Positions 42,885 to 52,479 of a stretch of 64,000 nt of DNA are shown one piece after another (position 1 is the first letter of the stretch; each line of letters opens with the position of its first letter). Made by a program: the position numbers and the translations under genes. The notes below the pieces were generated by a model. That model worked only from the letters and a program-made list of their open reading frames with translations. It did not search any database and was not told the DNA's origin. The stretch is from Clostridiaceae bacterium (lineage in GTDB: Bacteria; Bacillota; Clostridia; Oscillospirales; Acutalibacteraceae), in the NCBI GenBank assembly GCA_016285645.1, contig JAEERC010000035.1:35670-99669 (forward strand). The letters run 5' to 3'.

Positions 42885-44094
42885 TGCCGCCGAGCCCCCT
42901 TCCGTTGAGAATTATTTCATCGTGCTTTTTGAGATGAGCGGCGGGATAGTTTTCGCCGCCGTCTCTGGCTAGCACATAATCCTTGTTGCTGTAAACAACA
43001 TTGAGATAACGAAGTTTTGTCACATTGCCGACTCTTACATAGCAGTATTTGTTGCCGTCAATAACCCTGAGCGCCTTCTGCGGAACTTTAAGTCCGCTGT
43101 ACTCGTTTTTGATTATTCTGACATTGACAATTCTCGATGTAAGCATTTCGGCGTTTATGTGATTGCTCCTGAGAATCAGAACAGTGTCGGTGTCGTTTTC
43201 TTTTTTGACTTTGTAAACCACCGTTTTGATTTTTTCGGTGCTCGTGTTGCCGACAATGATATAAACCGTGCTGCCCTCTTTAACGGCGTTTGAATCAATT
43301 GTGTTGATTTTACAGGTGAGATACCAGTAAAAGCCCTCAACAACTTTTCCGATAAAGTTTTCGCCGATGGGTTCGGGCTCGGAATCAATAACGCTCTGAA
43401 TGTCGCTCACGGTTATTTTTTCGAGGTCGTCGCTTCCGAATCTGCCTTCATAGCCGTCTATTGTGCTCACGTAATATCCCGAGGTGCCGGCTGTGATGGT
43501 GTTGAGCGCGACCGCCCTTGACCTGAGCTGCTGAATGTTCATATCAAGAACAGTAATTATATCGCTGCAGTCAATCGAAGCGCCGAGAGAAATCTGCCTT
43601 CGCGAAACATCCACAAGATAGTCAAGTTTTCTGTCGCTCAGTGATGAATAGTTGCCGCTGTAGATTACATCCTCGATATTTTCGAAATCGCTGTAAATCT
43701 GATTGCCGAGAGCCGTGATATCGATATTGGTAAACGCGGTCTGTTCGGAAATTGTTTTATAGCTTTCAAGTTCCTCCTCGAGGTAGCCGACCTGGGAATA
43801 GGCGTTCGCGGCTTCGGAACTTGTGAAAGTGATGGCAACCTGTGAGGCGGCGTTTACCTTCTGGGCGTTTTTCGCCGTTGAAACAACCGTTCCGCCGCCG
43901 GAGTTATAAAGCATTATTTCATCCCTGACAATAAAACCTTTTGTGTCAAGAGTGTCAAAAACCGATGTTTCCTCAGCGGAAACGGTTTCATATTCCTCGG
44001 AGATGATACTCGCTGCCCTGAAGAATATAAACACAATAACAAGAGCGCACGCGGCAACAATCAAGCCCTTAATAAGCTTGCTGTTAAGGTTCAA
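42877..44094 (-). CDS. HlyD-like membrane-anchored protein of the sepF cluster
   Basis: A 405-aa protein with one N-terminal membrane helix (about 9-27). The extracellular part has the beta-barrel/lipoyl pattern of HlyD-type adaptors (GFIVRDEIMLYNSGGGTVVS near residue 55) and a helical hairpin (about 95-210). No cognate ABC transporter is adjacent. Proteins of this design are recurrent near yggS-sepF in Clostridia; their function is unknown. The start is TTG 44094, with GGAGGG about 10 nt upstream, and overlaps the end of miaA. Confidence 0.7.
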   Translation of the reverse strand: MNLNSKLIKGLIVAACALVIVFIFFRAASIISEEYETVSAEETSVFDTLDTKGFIVRDEIMLYNSGGGTVVSTAKNAQKVNAASQVAITFTSSEAANAYSQVGYLEEELESYKTISEQTAFTNIDITALGNQIYSDFENIEDVIYSGNYSSLSDRKLDYLVDVSRRQISLGASIDCSDIITVLDMNIQQLRSRAVALNTITAGTSGYYVSTIDGYEGRFGSDDLEKITVSDIQSVIDSEPEPIGENFIGKVVEGFYWYLTCKINTIDSNAVKEGSTVYIIVGNTSTEKIKTVVYKVKKENDTDTVLILRSNHINAEMLTSRIVNVRIIKNEYSGLKVPQKALRVIDGNKYCYVRVGNVTKLRYLNVVYSNKDYVLARDGGENYPAAHLKKHDEIILNGRGLGGSG

Positions 44095-45034
44095 ACATAT
44101 CGCCCTCCTTTATGAGACTGACTGCGGCTTCGGTAAGCGAGTCAGGTGATTTATATTTATCTATCATAAGAAAATGAACGCGGGTGTCCTTTCGGAACCA
44201 GGTAAGTTGCCTTTTGGCGTAGTGCCTTGTTGACAGTTTCAGTTGTTCCAGACATTCATCGAGCCTGGCATCGCCGTCAAGATACGGTTTGAGTTCTTTG
44301 TAGCCGATTGCCTGAACCGATGTTTTTCCGCTGTATTTTCCGTAATAGTTTTTTGCTTCTTCAATAAGCCCGTCCTCGACCATACGGTCAACACGGGCGT
44401 TTATTCTGTTATAGAGACAATCTCTGTTTTCGGCGTCAAGACCGATAATGAACGGATTGTATTTACTGCCTTTGAGTTTTGAAAGACGTTTGTTCTCACT
44501 CATCGTAATACCGGTATTGTGATAAATCTCAAGCGCTCTTATGATTCTGCCGACATTGTTCACATGTAAAGTGTCCGCTGTTTCGGGGTCGATTTCATAA
44601 AGCTCGTCGAGCAGAATCTGCGCCCCTTCATTTTCAGCCCTCTGCTTTAGGTAACGGCGGTATTCGCCGTCTGTCTCCTCATCGGAAAACTGAATATTGT
44701 CAATAAGCGAAGAGAAATAAAGTCCCGTTCCGCCCGCTATAACCGGCACCTTGCCTCTTCTGATGATATCATCAATGCAGTTGTTCGCGAGTTCGCAATA
44801 GCGCTTAACGCTGAACTCATCGGAAGGGTCGGCAAAGCAGATGAGATGATGCTTTATGCCCTGCATTTCCTCTTCTGTGGGGGCGGCAGTGGCAATACGC
44901 ATATCCTTGTAAATCTGCATTGAATCGCAGGAGACAACCTCACCGTCAAAGCGTTTGCACAGTTCAACGGCAAGCCGGGTTTTACCCGAAGCGGTCGGTC
45001 CGACAACCGCAAGCACATTTTCAGATTCTGCCAA
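44084..45034 (-). CDS. miaA: tRNA dimethylallyltransferase MiaA
   Basis: It adds the isopentenyl group to A37 of tRNAs that read UNN codons. The P-loop is VVGPTASGKTRLAVEL (about residues 9-24), with SCDSMQIYK, IAGGTGLYFSSL and a C-terminal RHYAKRQLTWFRKD. The start is TTG 45034, with GGAG 7 nt upstream, overlapping the mutL stop. The 316-aa length is typical. MiaB, which acts on MiaA's product, is encoded in the same block at 49993. Confidence 0.95.
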   Translation of the reverse strand: MAESENVLAVVGPTASGKTRLAVELCKRFDGEVVSCDSMQIYKDMRIATAAPTEEEMQGIKHHLICFADPSDEFSVKRYCELANNCIDDIIRRGKVPVIAGGTGLYFSSLIDNIQFSDEETDGEYRRYLKQRAENEGAQILLDELYEIDPETADTLHVNNVGRIIRALEIYHNTGITMSENKRLSKLKGSKYNPFIIGLDAENRDCLYNRINARVDRMVEDGLIEEAKNYYGKYSGKTSVQAIGYKELKPYLDGDARLDECLEQLKLSTRHYAKRQLTWFRKDTRVHFLMIDKYKSPDSLTEAAVSLIKEGDMFEP

Positions 45035-46892
45035 AATTCTTCTCCAACTCCCTGCGTGTTATCTCAATCAGAACGGGTCTGCCGTGCGGGCAGTATCTGA
45101 TTGAAGGCATCGACAGCAGTTTTTTCGCAAATCTTTCCATTTCGAGAACAGAAGTGAAATCGCCGGATTTAATGGCGCTTCTGCAGGCGACGGAATGGAA
45201 AATATCGTCTATTCTGTCATAATCAACATTCATCTTTTTTTCTGTGAATCTGCCCGCTATTTCCGAAATAATACCGGGAATATCATCAGTCGAAAGTTCC
45301 ATCGGACATTCATTTACCGCGACAACTCCGTCGCCGTAATCGCTTATATCAAAACCCGCCTCCGAGAGAAACTCCGCGTTTGAGACAACAGCGGAATACT
45401 CCTCTTTTGTAAGGGTGACGGTAACAGGAGAAAGCAATGACTGAGGCGTTCTTTCACCTTGGGTTGCCTTGAGTTTTTCGTAAATCATACGCTCGTGAGC
45501 GGCGTGCTTGTCAATTACAACAAGCTTTCCGCGGTATTCGACGATTATATATGTTTTGAACGCCTCGCCGATAAGTCTGAAGTTTTCTTCGTCAAATGAA
45601 TTATCGGCGGCAGGAATTTCTTTTTTTATTTCGGTAACATCGGATTGTATGGGCTTCGCCGCTGTCAGATCCGGAATAAGCGAGGGAATATCATTTTCAT
45701 CTGTTCCGAGCCCAACGGGTTCAACAGTGCTGAAAACGGGGCTTGCGGTTTCATTCTTTATTTCGGGCTTTACCTCTTTGACGCTGATGTTATTCCAGAA
45801 GCCCGGCTTCGGCTGACTGCTTTCAATTTTAATCTGCTCGGGTGCGGTTTCAATCGGCGCGTAAAAATCAACCGCGGGTTTCGAACTGTACTGAACTCTG
45901 GATGTGTCCTGAGTCAGAGCGTTTTTGCAGGCGAAATAAACCGCGTTGAAAACCGCCTTTTCATTTGAGAAACGAACCTCGGTTTTTGCGGGATGAACAT
46001 TTACATCGACTGCGTTCGGTGATATTTCAAGGTTGAGAACACAGGAAGGGAATTTACCGACCATAATAGAATTCTTATACGCTTCGCTCAGCGCGGCGCT
46101 TCCCGTGCCCGTTTTTATCTGCCTGCCGTTAATGAAGAAAAACTGCATGTTTCTGTTAGGCCTTGAAGCGTGGGGAACGGAGATATAACCGCTGACCTTC
46201 ACGCCGTCCGTTTCGGATGAAGCGGGAATGAGACTGTCGGCAAAATCCTTTCCGATAACCTCACGGATTGTTGAAAGCAGATCGTTCTTTCCGCCCGTAA
46301 TAAGAGTCTGCCTGCCCTCGCGGATAAACCTGAAGGATATTTCGGGATGGGACAGAGCGGTTCTGTCAACCACGCCCGCTACGGTGTTGCCTTCGGTTAC
46401 ATCCTTTTTGAGGAATTTCATTCTCGCGGGGGTGCTGTAAAAAAGATCGCGTACAACAATGGTTGTGCCGAGAGGACAGCCCGCGTCGTCAAGCAGAACC
46501 TCCTCGCCGGATTCAATGCAGTATCTTGTGCCGAACTCCTCATCCGCCGTGCGGGTCAGAACCTCGACTTTTGAAACGGCGGCTACGCTGGCAAGCGCCT
46601 CGCCGCGAAAACCGAGAGTAAAAATTGAGTTTAAGTCTTCGCTTGTGGAAATTTTGCTTGTGGCGTGGCTTAAAAAAGCGTTTCTGATATCCTCACGCTC
46701 TATGCCGCTGCCGTCGTCGGTTATGCGGATATAGGAAATACCGCCGTTTTTAATTTCAACGGTAATGTTTTTCGCACCCGCGTCAATCGAGTTTTCAAGG
46801 AGTTCCTTAACAACCGACGCCGGGCGCTCAACGACCTCGCCCGCGGCTATGAGTTCCGCGAGAGATTTCGGAAGAACATTGATTTTAGGCAT
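45021..46892 (-). CDS. mutL: DNA mismatch repair protein MutL
   Basis: A GHKL ATPase that couples mismatch recognition to strand incision. The N-terminal ENSIDAGAKN, DDGSGIE and GFRGEALAS motifs are intact. The C-terminal domain carries the metal-binding endonuclease motif DKHAAHERMIYE (DQHA-x2-E-x4-E type, with Lys in place of Gln), plus ACRSAIKSGD and CPHGRP. This is a nicking-competent MutL, as expected for bacteria without MutH. The linker (about 340-430) is variable. The product is 623 aa. Confidence 0.95.
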   Translation of the reverse strand: MPKINVLPKSLAELIAAGEVVERPASVVKELLENSIDAGAKNITVEIKNGGISYIRITDDGSGIEREDIRNAFLSHATSKISTSEDLNSIFTLGFRGEALASVAAVSKVEVLTRTADEEFGTRYCIESGEEVLLDDAGCPLGTTIVVRDLFYSTPARMKFLKKDVTEGNTVAGVVDRTALSHPEISFRFIREGRQTLITGGKNDLLSTIREVIGKDFADSLIPASSETDGVKVSGYISVPHASRPNRNMQFFFINGRQIKTGTGSAALSEAYKNSIMVGKFPSCVLNLEISPNAVDVNVHPAKTEVRFSNEKAVFNAVYFACKNALTQDTSRVQYSSKPAVDFYAPIETAPEQIKIESSQPKPGFWNNISVKEVKPEIKNETASPVFSTVEPVGLGTDENDIPSLIPDLTAAKPIQSDVTEIKKEIPAADNSFDEENFRLIGEAFKTYIIVEYRGKLVVIDKHAAHERMIYEKLKATQGERTPQSLLSPVTVTLTKEEYSAVVSNAEFLSEAGFDISDYGDGVVAVNECPMELSTDDIPGIISEIAGRFTEKKMNVDYDRIDDIFHSVACRSAIKSGDFTSVLEMERFAKKLLSMPSIRYCPHGRPVLIEITRRELEKNFGRI

Positions 46893-46914
46893 CGGCTCAC
46901 TCCTTTCGGTTTAT

Positions 46915-49542
46915 TTACAGCGCACCCGCATCGGCTGAAAGCTGATAGAGAAGCGAGAGCGCTTCAATAGGTGTAAGTGTATTGACATCAATATTTTTGA
47001 GTTTACTTATAATCGCTTCGCTTCCCGAGGATGAAAGTGAAATCTGAAGGTTCTCCTCCTCATCTACTATCCTGTTCAGAACGGGAACGGCTGAAGCGCC
47101 TTCGTTCTTTTCAAGTTCCCCGAGAATCACTTTTGCCCTTTCAACCACATTTACGGGCACGCCGGCGAGCTTTGCGACCTCTATGCCGTAGCTGCCGTCC
47201 GCGGGACCTCTGACAATTCGTCTGAGGAAGGTTATGTCATCGCCGTGCTTCTTTACGGCAATATTGAAATTGCGCACGCCAGAAATGCAGTTTTCAAGTT
47301 CCGTCAGTTCGTGGTAATGAGTGGCAAACAGCGTTTTCGCGCCGAGCTTTGATTTGTCCGCCGAATATTCAAGCACGGCTCTCGCTATGCTCATACCGTC
47401 AAAGGTGGAAGTGCCTCTGCCGATTTCATCAAAAACAATCAGACTGTCCGATGTGGCGTTTTTGAGAATGGAGGCGACCTCGTTCATCTCGACCATAAAT
47501 GTTGACTGACCGGCGGTGAGATCATCGGAAGCGCCTATTCTTGTATAGATTCCGTCAACAATGCCGAGCACGGCGGAGGACGCGGGAACAAAAGAGCCTG
47601 CCTGAGCCATAAGGCAGATAAGCGCGACCTGACGCATATAGGTTGATTTACCGGCCATATTCGGTCCGGTAATAATCGCGCAACGGCAGTCGTCACAGTT
47701 TAATCCGGTGTTGTTGGGAACAAAAGGCGAATCGGTAACCATCCGTTCAACAACGGGATGTCTGCCGTCGCTTATTTTGATAATACCGCTTTCGCAGATA
47801 TCCGGTCTTATATAGTTATATTCCGAGGCGCACTGTGCGAAGGAACAGATGACATCCAGCGCGGCGACAGCGGCGGCGGTTTTCTGAACCTTGCGGAGCT
47901 CTTCCGCGGTTTTTCTGCGAACCTCGTCAAATATTTCAAACTCAAGTTTTACGATTCTTTCCTGCGCGCCTAAAACCTTTGCCTCAAGATCTTTTAATTC
48001 CTGAGTAATATATCTTTCACAGTTGGTAAGAGTTTGCTTTCGTATATAAGTTTCGGGCACTAGCTCCTTGAAAGAATTAGAAATTTCAATATAGTAACCG
48101 AAAACGCGGTTATAACCGATTTTCAGTTTCTTTATTCCTGTTTTTTCCTGCTCACGCTGCTGTATATCGGCAATAAAGCCCTTGCCGTTGTTTACGATAT
48201 TGCGAAGGGAATCAAGTTCCTCATTGAAGCCCTCTTTAATCATTCCGCCTTCACGAACGGAAAAAGGCGGTTCCTCGACAATCGCGGCGTCAATGAGAGC
48301 CGCTGTGTCTTCAAGCGTATCAATTTCCGCGCTCAGTTCACTTATGAGATTGCTTTTGCAGTTTTCCGTTAAATTCTTTAACGGCGGAAGATGAACGGCT
48401 GAAGAACTCAGCGCGCGCAGTTCACGCGCGTTGGCGCTGCCGTAAAGGATTCTTGTGATAATTCTTTCAATATCACGGCAACCGGAAAGTTCCTCACGGA
48501 TGTCGCTTCTGAGCGAGGGATTATTTACCATTTCATCAACGGCGGCGTGACGGCGTGTTATTTTCGCTATATTCATAAGCGGCTGTTCAAGCCAGTTTCT
48601 GAGCATTCTTTTGCCCATTGAGGTTTTCGCTTTGTCAAGAACCCAGAGAAGGGAGCCCTTCTTTTCGCGGTTGCGCATTGTCTCCACAATTTCAAGATTG
48701 CGGAGTGTTGAAACATCAAGGCGCATGAAGTTAGCGCTGCCGTAAAAATCAATCTCATTGATGTTTTCAAGCCCGGTTTTCTGAACATGTTTTAAATAAC
48801 CGAGAGCCGCGCCGAGAGCGCAAACCGCTTCCGGGTTTTCGGAAAGCCCGAGTTCATCGGCGGAAATCTTTTTGAAATGCTCAAGAACGGTCTTTTCGTT
48901 TTCAGCGTAATCAAACGCCTCCTCATCGAGGTTTTCAGTAACGGCGTTGATTCTTGAAGTGATAAATGAGATGACCTCTTTAAGTTTCAGCGAAGCGGGG
49001 TTCAATATAACCTCGGTCGGCACATATCTGCCGAGTTCGTTGATAAGTTTTTTCTCCGCTCCCCTTCTAATGAAGGATGTAAGCCCGAGTTTACCGGTGG
49101 AAACATCGACAAAGCAGACGGCAACATTGTTTTTGGAAGTATAAATACAGGCGAGATAATTGTTTTTGCCCTCGTCGAGCATTGTGCTTTCAATAACCGT
49201 GCCGGGAGTGACGATTCTGGTAACATCGCGTTTAACGATTCCTTTTGCGAGAGCGGGATCCTCCATCTGTTCGCAGATGGCTACTTTATATCCCCTCTGA
49301 ACAAGTTTGGCAATATACGGATCGACACTGTGGAACGGAACGCCGCACATAGGGGCGCGTTCCTCCTGCCCGCAGTCACGCCCTGTGAGAACAAGGTCAA
49401 GTTCCCTCGAGGCGGTGACGGCGTCTTCAAAAAACATTTCATAGAAGTCGCCGAGTCTGAACATAAGTATAGTGTCCGGAAACTGTTTTTTGACTTCCAG
49501 ATACTGTTTCATCATCGGAGTAAGTTCCGCCATTTTTGCCAA
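46915..49542 (-). CDS. mutS: DNA mismatch repair protein MutS
   Basis: It recognises mismatches. The mismatch-contacting Phe and Glu are in FRLGDFYEMFFEDA (about residue 30). Walker A is GPNMAGKSTYMRQ (about residue 620), with DEIGRGTSTFDG after it. At 875 aa it is full length. TTG 49542 is accepted because AAAGG lies 6 nt upstream; ATG 49533 is in frame but has no spaced site. mutL follows 22 nt downstream. Confidence 0.95.
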   Translation of the reverse strand: MAKMAELTPMMKQYLEVKKQFPDTILMFRLGDFYEMFFEDAVTASRELDLVLTGRDCGQEERAPMCGVPFHSVDPYIAKLVQRGYKVAICEQMEDPALAKGIVKRDVTRIVTPGTVIESTMLDEGKNNYLACIYTSKNNVAVCFVDVSTGKLGLTSFIRRGAEKKLINELGRYVPTEVILNPASLKLKEVISFITSRINAVTENLDEEAFDYAENEKTVLEHFKKISADELGLSENPEAVCALGAALGYLKHVQKTGLENINEIDFYGSANFMRLDVSTLRNLEIVETMRNREKKGSLLWVLDKAKTSMGKRMLRNWLEQPLMNIAKITRRHAAVDEMVNNPSLRSDIREELSGCRDIERIITRILYGSANARELRALSSSAVHLPPLKNLTENCKSNLISELSAEIDTLEDTAALIDAAIVEEPPFSVREGGMIKEGFNEELDSLRNIVNNGKGFIADIQQREQEKTGIKKLKIGYNRVFGYYIEISNSFKELVPETYIRKQTLTNCERYITQELKDLEAKVLGAQERIVKLEFEIFDEVRRKTAEELRKVQKTAAAVAALDVICSFAQCASEYNYIRPDICESGIIKISDGRHPVVERMVTDSPFVPNNTGLNCDDCRCAIITGPNMAGKSTYMRQVALICLMAQAGSFVPASSAVLGIVDGIYTRIGASDDLTAGQSTFMVEMNEVASILKNATSDSLIVFDEIGRGTSTFDGMSIARAVLEYSADKSKLGAKTLFATHYHELTELENCISGVRNFNIAVKKHGDDITFLRRIVRGPADGSYGIEVAKLAGVPVNVVERAKVILGELEKNEGASAVPVLNRIVDEEENLQISLSSSGSEAIISKLKNIDVNTLTPIEALSLLYQLSADAGAL

Positions 49543-49568
49543 TCCGTGCCTTTCAGATAATAATCAGA

Positions 49569-49976
49569 TTAATTGCAGCCGCTGCAGCCTTCGCAGTTAC
49601 CGTTGCAGCCCTCCTGAGGAGGCTCGCATGTTTCGGGGTCCGCGCCCTGCAGGCACATTCCGAGAATGCCGGTAAGATATGTCATAAGGCTGTCAATTTC
49701 AGCCCTTGCGGCTTCATAAGCTTTCATATTCTCATTTTCCATAACCTGAGCGTAAAGCTGACCGAACTCCTTGTCGTACTCGGCAAGTTTCTGCTCGTCT
49801 CTGTCTTCCTTTGAAGCCTCATGCTGGAACGACATCTGAACCAGCTGGATTTTTGAAATGAGCTCGTTGAGTTCACTGTCCGCCTCATTTTTCTTCTGCG
49901 CTTCCATAAGTTTGAGATAGCGCTCATCCTGCTGAAGAAGCGCTCCGAGTTCTCTTGTTTTTGTAATTAAATCCAT
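49569..49976 (-). CDS. YlbF/YmcA-family protein with cysteine-rich tail
   Basis: The alpha-helical YlbF/YmcA family of Firmicutes forms the Y-complex (with YaaT), affecting RNase Y maturation and development. The 135-aa product has a helical core (residues about 1-110). Its tail (about 115-135) carries six Cys in a pattern such as CEPPQEGCNGNCEGCSGCN, fitting iron-sulfur ligation known for YlbF/YmcA. ATG 49976 has AAGGAG 7 nt upstream; an earlier in-frame start overlaps miaB. It lies 16 nt after miaB and before mutS. Confidence 0.8.
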   Translation of the reverse strand: MDLITKTRELGALLQQDERYLKLMEAQKKNEADSELNELISKIQLVQMSFQHEASKEDRDEQKLAEYDKEFGQLYAQVMENENMKAYEAARAEIDSLMTYLTGILGMCLQGADPETCEPPQEGCNGNCEGCSGCN

Positions 49977-49992
49977 AATATACTCCTTCTTT

Positions 49993-51414
49993 TTATTCAT
50001 TCACGAGTTCGCCCCTGAGAATCCAGATAAGCGACTCTGAAACTTTAACATTTCTAAAACTGCCTATCAAATCGGGTGAACCGGGGAACTCGATAATAAT
50101 ATTACCTTCTGTTCTGCCCTCAATAAGACCGCCCTTGCTGATGCCCTCGCAAAGAACTCTGTAGGTTTTGCCTATCATCTTTGTTGTGCGCGAGTCGGCT
50201 ATTTCTTCCTGAGCGTCGGTCAGTTCCTTGAACCACCTGCCCTTTTCCTCTCTCGATACGGGGTCATCCATAAGAGACGCTTTAGTGCCCGGTCTGGAGG
50301 AAAAGATAAATGTGTACATCGATGTAAATCCCGCTTCACGCACAAGGGAGACCGTGTCGAGAAACTCCTCATAAGTTTCGCCGGGGAAGCCGACTATGAC
50401 ATCGCTTGTAACCGACAGGTCGGGCATAACCTTGTAAGCGTAGGAGAGAAGCTCTAAATATTTTTCCCTTGTATAACCTCTGTTCATCTCTTTGAGCACA
50501 CGGTTGTTGCCGGACTGAAACGGCAGATGAAGGTGCTTCGCGACTTTATCGCACCGAGCCATTGTGTCAAGCAGTTCGAAAGTGCAATCCTTCGGGTGGG
50601 AGGTCATAAAGCGGATTCGGAAATCCCCTTCAATCTCGTTTATTTCACTAAGCAGCCTCGCAAAATTGTAATCCGTGCCCTTGCCGTAGGAATTCACATT
50701 CTGACCGAGCAGGGTTATATCCTTATAGCCGAGTTTTACAAGATGTCTTGCTTCCGCTATAACATCTTCCGGTTCTCTGCTGCGCTCTCTGCCCCTGACA
50801 TAGGGAACCACGCAATATGAGCAGAAGTTGTTGCAACCGTACATTATGGGAAGCCACGCTTTAAAACTGCTGTCCCGGTGAACGGGAAGATTCTCGGCTA
50901 TTGAGCCGTCTTCATCTGTAATTTCAAACACGCGCTTGCCCGAAGTGAGATTTCTGTAAAGCAGTTCGGGAAGTCTGTAAACCGCGTGAGTGCCGAAAAC
51001 TATATCCACAAACGGATAACTCTTTTTTATCTTTTCGGCGGCGTGCTTTTGCTGCATCATACAACCGCAGAGCAGAATTTTGAGATTGGGGTTCGCGCTC
51101 TTCATTCCCTTTAACGCGCCGACATTCCCGTAAAGGCGGTCCTCGGCGTGCTCGCGTATGGCGCAGGTGTTGTAGAGAATCAAATCGGCGTTTTCGGAGC
51201 TGTCAACAAGTTCATAGCCCATTTCAACAAGCATGCCTTCAAGGCGCTCGCCGTCGGCGACATTACCCTGACAGCCGTATGTATGAACAAACGCCTTCGC
51301 CCCGGCGGGATAAAGATTGGAAATAAGAGTTGAGACGAGCGATGAATATTCACGCTGCTTTTCTATTATACCGTTATCAATTATATAAGACGGTTTTTTG
51401 TTTTCAGCCGTCAA
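49993..51414 (-). CDS. miaB: tRNA-2-methylthio-N6-dimethylallyladenosine synthase MiaB
   Basis: A radical SAM methylthiotransferase that acts on i6A37. The N-terminal cluster cysteines lie in HTYGCQGN, YNTCAIRE and LLCGCMMQ. The radical SAM CxxxCxxC is YGCNNFCSYC (about residues 193-202). A C-terminal TRAM domain closes the protein. The start is TTG 51414, with AGAGGTG 7 nt upstream. The 473-aa length is normal. It is the first gene of the long minus-strand block, under the promoter at 51450. Confidence 0.95.
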   Translation of the reverse strand: MTAENKKPSYIIDNGIIEKQREYSSLVSTLISNLYPAGAKAFVHTYGCQGNVADGERLEGMLVEMGYELVDSSENADLILYNTCAIREHAEDRLYGNVGALKGMKSANPNLKILLCGCMMQQKHAAEKIKKSYPFVDIVFGTHAVYRLPELLYRNLTSGKRVFEITDEDGSIAENLPVHRDSSFKAWLPIMYGCNNFCSYCVVPYVRGRERSREPEDVIAEARHLVKLGYKDITLLGQNVNSYGKGTDYNFARLLSEINEIEGDFRIRFMTSHPKDCTFELLDTMARCDKVAKHLHLPFQSGNNRVLKEMNRGYTREKYLELLSYAYKVMPDLSVTSDVIVGFPGETYEEFLDTVSLVREAGFTSMYTFIFSSRPGTKASLMDDPVSREEKGRWFKELTDAQEEIADSRTTKMIGKTYRVLCEGISKGGLIEGRTEGNIIIEFPGSPDLIGSFRNVKVSESLIWILRGELVNE

Positions 51415-51449
51415 TTCCGCTCACCTCTTTCCCGATTACACATTTATTA

Positions 51450-51478
51450 ATTATATAATAATAATAGAGATTATTCAA
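51450..51478 (-). promoter_or_regulatory. Sigma-A promoter of the miaB-mutSL block
   Basis: Minus strand: TTGAAT (51478-51473), a 17-bp spacer, then TATAAT (51455-51450). The -35 hexamer lies within the 3' arm of the upstream terminator hairpin. Confidence 0.75.
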
Positions 51479-51498
51479 TAGTAAATTGAACAATCTCT
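51460..51498 (-). terminator. Terminator of the ftsK-ygiQ-MBL operon
   Basis: Minus strand: AGAGATTGTTCAAT (51498-51485) pairs with ATTGAATAATCTCT (51479-51466), with one G-U pair, then a T-rich ATTATTATT tail. It overlaps the miaB promoter. Confidence 0.7.
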
Positions 51499-51531
51499 GT
51501 GAATTTTTATTGAATTTTTGTCTTAGGTGTT

Positions 51532-52479
51532 TTATTTATCCGCGTAAGTTACTTTATATGTTTTGCCGTCAGACGAAACGACAATATCGGAATAAATGTC
51601 GGTGCGGTAAATGTTTTCGGTAAACAGCGAAAGGCGTCTTAAAACGGTGTCGTGAGGATGACCGTAATCGTTGCTTTTTCCGCAGCTTATCACGGCAATG
51701 CCGGGAGTTACCGCCTTTAAATATTCGTCGCTTGTTGAACTGTCTCCGCCGTGGTGACCGATTTTAAGTACATCGCAGTCAACATCAGCGCCGGAGGCGA
51801 TAATACCGAGTTCCTCCTCCCTTTCGGCGTCACCTTCAAAGAGATATGATGTGTTGCCGTAATCAACCCGCAGAACAATCGACATATTGTTGAGATTGTC
51901 CGAAACATCAACGGGGCCTACAACGGTCACCTTCGCCCCTCCGAGCATAAATATCATACCGGGCTTTGCGTAAACGGTATTCGCGCCTGCCTCTTCAATT
52001 TCGCAAACGAGTTTTGTGTAATAGTAAGCATCGGGAACAAGTTCCGCGGGAAGTTTATAAGTAAGATAATTCCTGACCGTAAACTCCGCCAGAACTTCAG
52101 CCAGAGCGCCGATATGGTCGGAATGAGGATGAGTTGCAACGGCGTAATCTATGGTTTTGATTCCGAGGCCTTTGAGCGTGTTTATAACTTTTGTTTCGTT
52201 GCCGAACTCGCCCGCGTCAATGAGCATAACCTTGCCGTCGCAGACAATAAGTTCGCAGTCGCCCTGCCCCACATCAATAAATCTGACATATAAACCGTCA
52301 TCAACGCCCTCTGTGAGTCCCAGTGATTGACCGACCTCGTTGTAAACGGAGGAGACATAGTCATCCGCTTTGGAAAACGAAGGCAGAAAACGCTGAAGCA
52401 GAGCCGAAGCGGCAACAATAACCGCAACGGCAATCAGAACCGCAAGTATTCTTTTTTTACCTTTTCTTTTTTGCGGCAT
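51532..52479 (-). CDS. Membrane-anchored MBL-fold hydrolase (ComEC C-terminal-like), second copy
   Basis: A Lys/Arg-rich start and one membrane helix (residues about 10-29) are followed by an MBL domain outside the cell. Motifs are [22 protein letters not shown] and [13 protein letters not shown], with [12 protein letters not shown] at the end, very close to the ComEC/Rec2 hydrolase domain. There is no channel domain. The 315-aa product overlaps the end of the ygiQ gene by 23 nt. The function is probably extracellular nucleic-acid or phosphodiester hydrolysis (inferred). Confidence 0.85.
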   Translation of the reverse strand: MPQKRKGKKRILAVLIAVAVIVAASALLQRFLPSFSKADDYVSSVYNEVGQSLGLTEGVDDGLYVRFIDVGQGDCELIVCDGKVMLIDAGEFGNETKVINTLKGLGIKTIDYAVATHPHSDHIGALAEVLAEFTVRNYLTYKLPAELVPDAYYYTKLVCEIEEAGANTVYAKPGMIFMLGGAKVTVVGPVDVSDNLNNMSIVLRVDYGNTSYLFEGDAEREEELGIIASGADVDCDVLKIGHHGGDSSTSDEYLKAVTPGIAVISCGKSNDYGHPHDTVLRRLSLFTENIYRTDIYSDIVVSSDGKTYKVTYADK

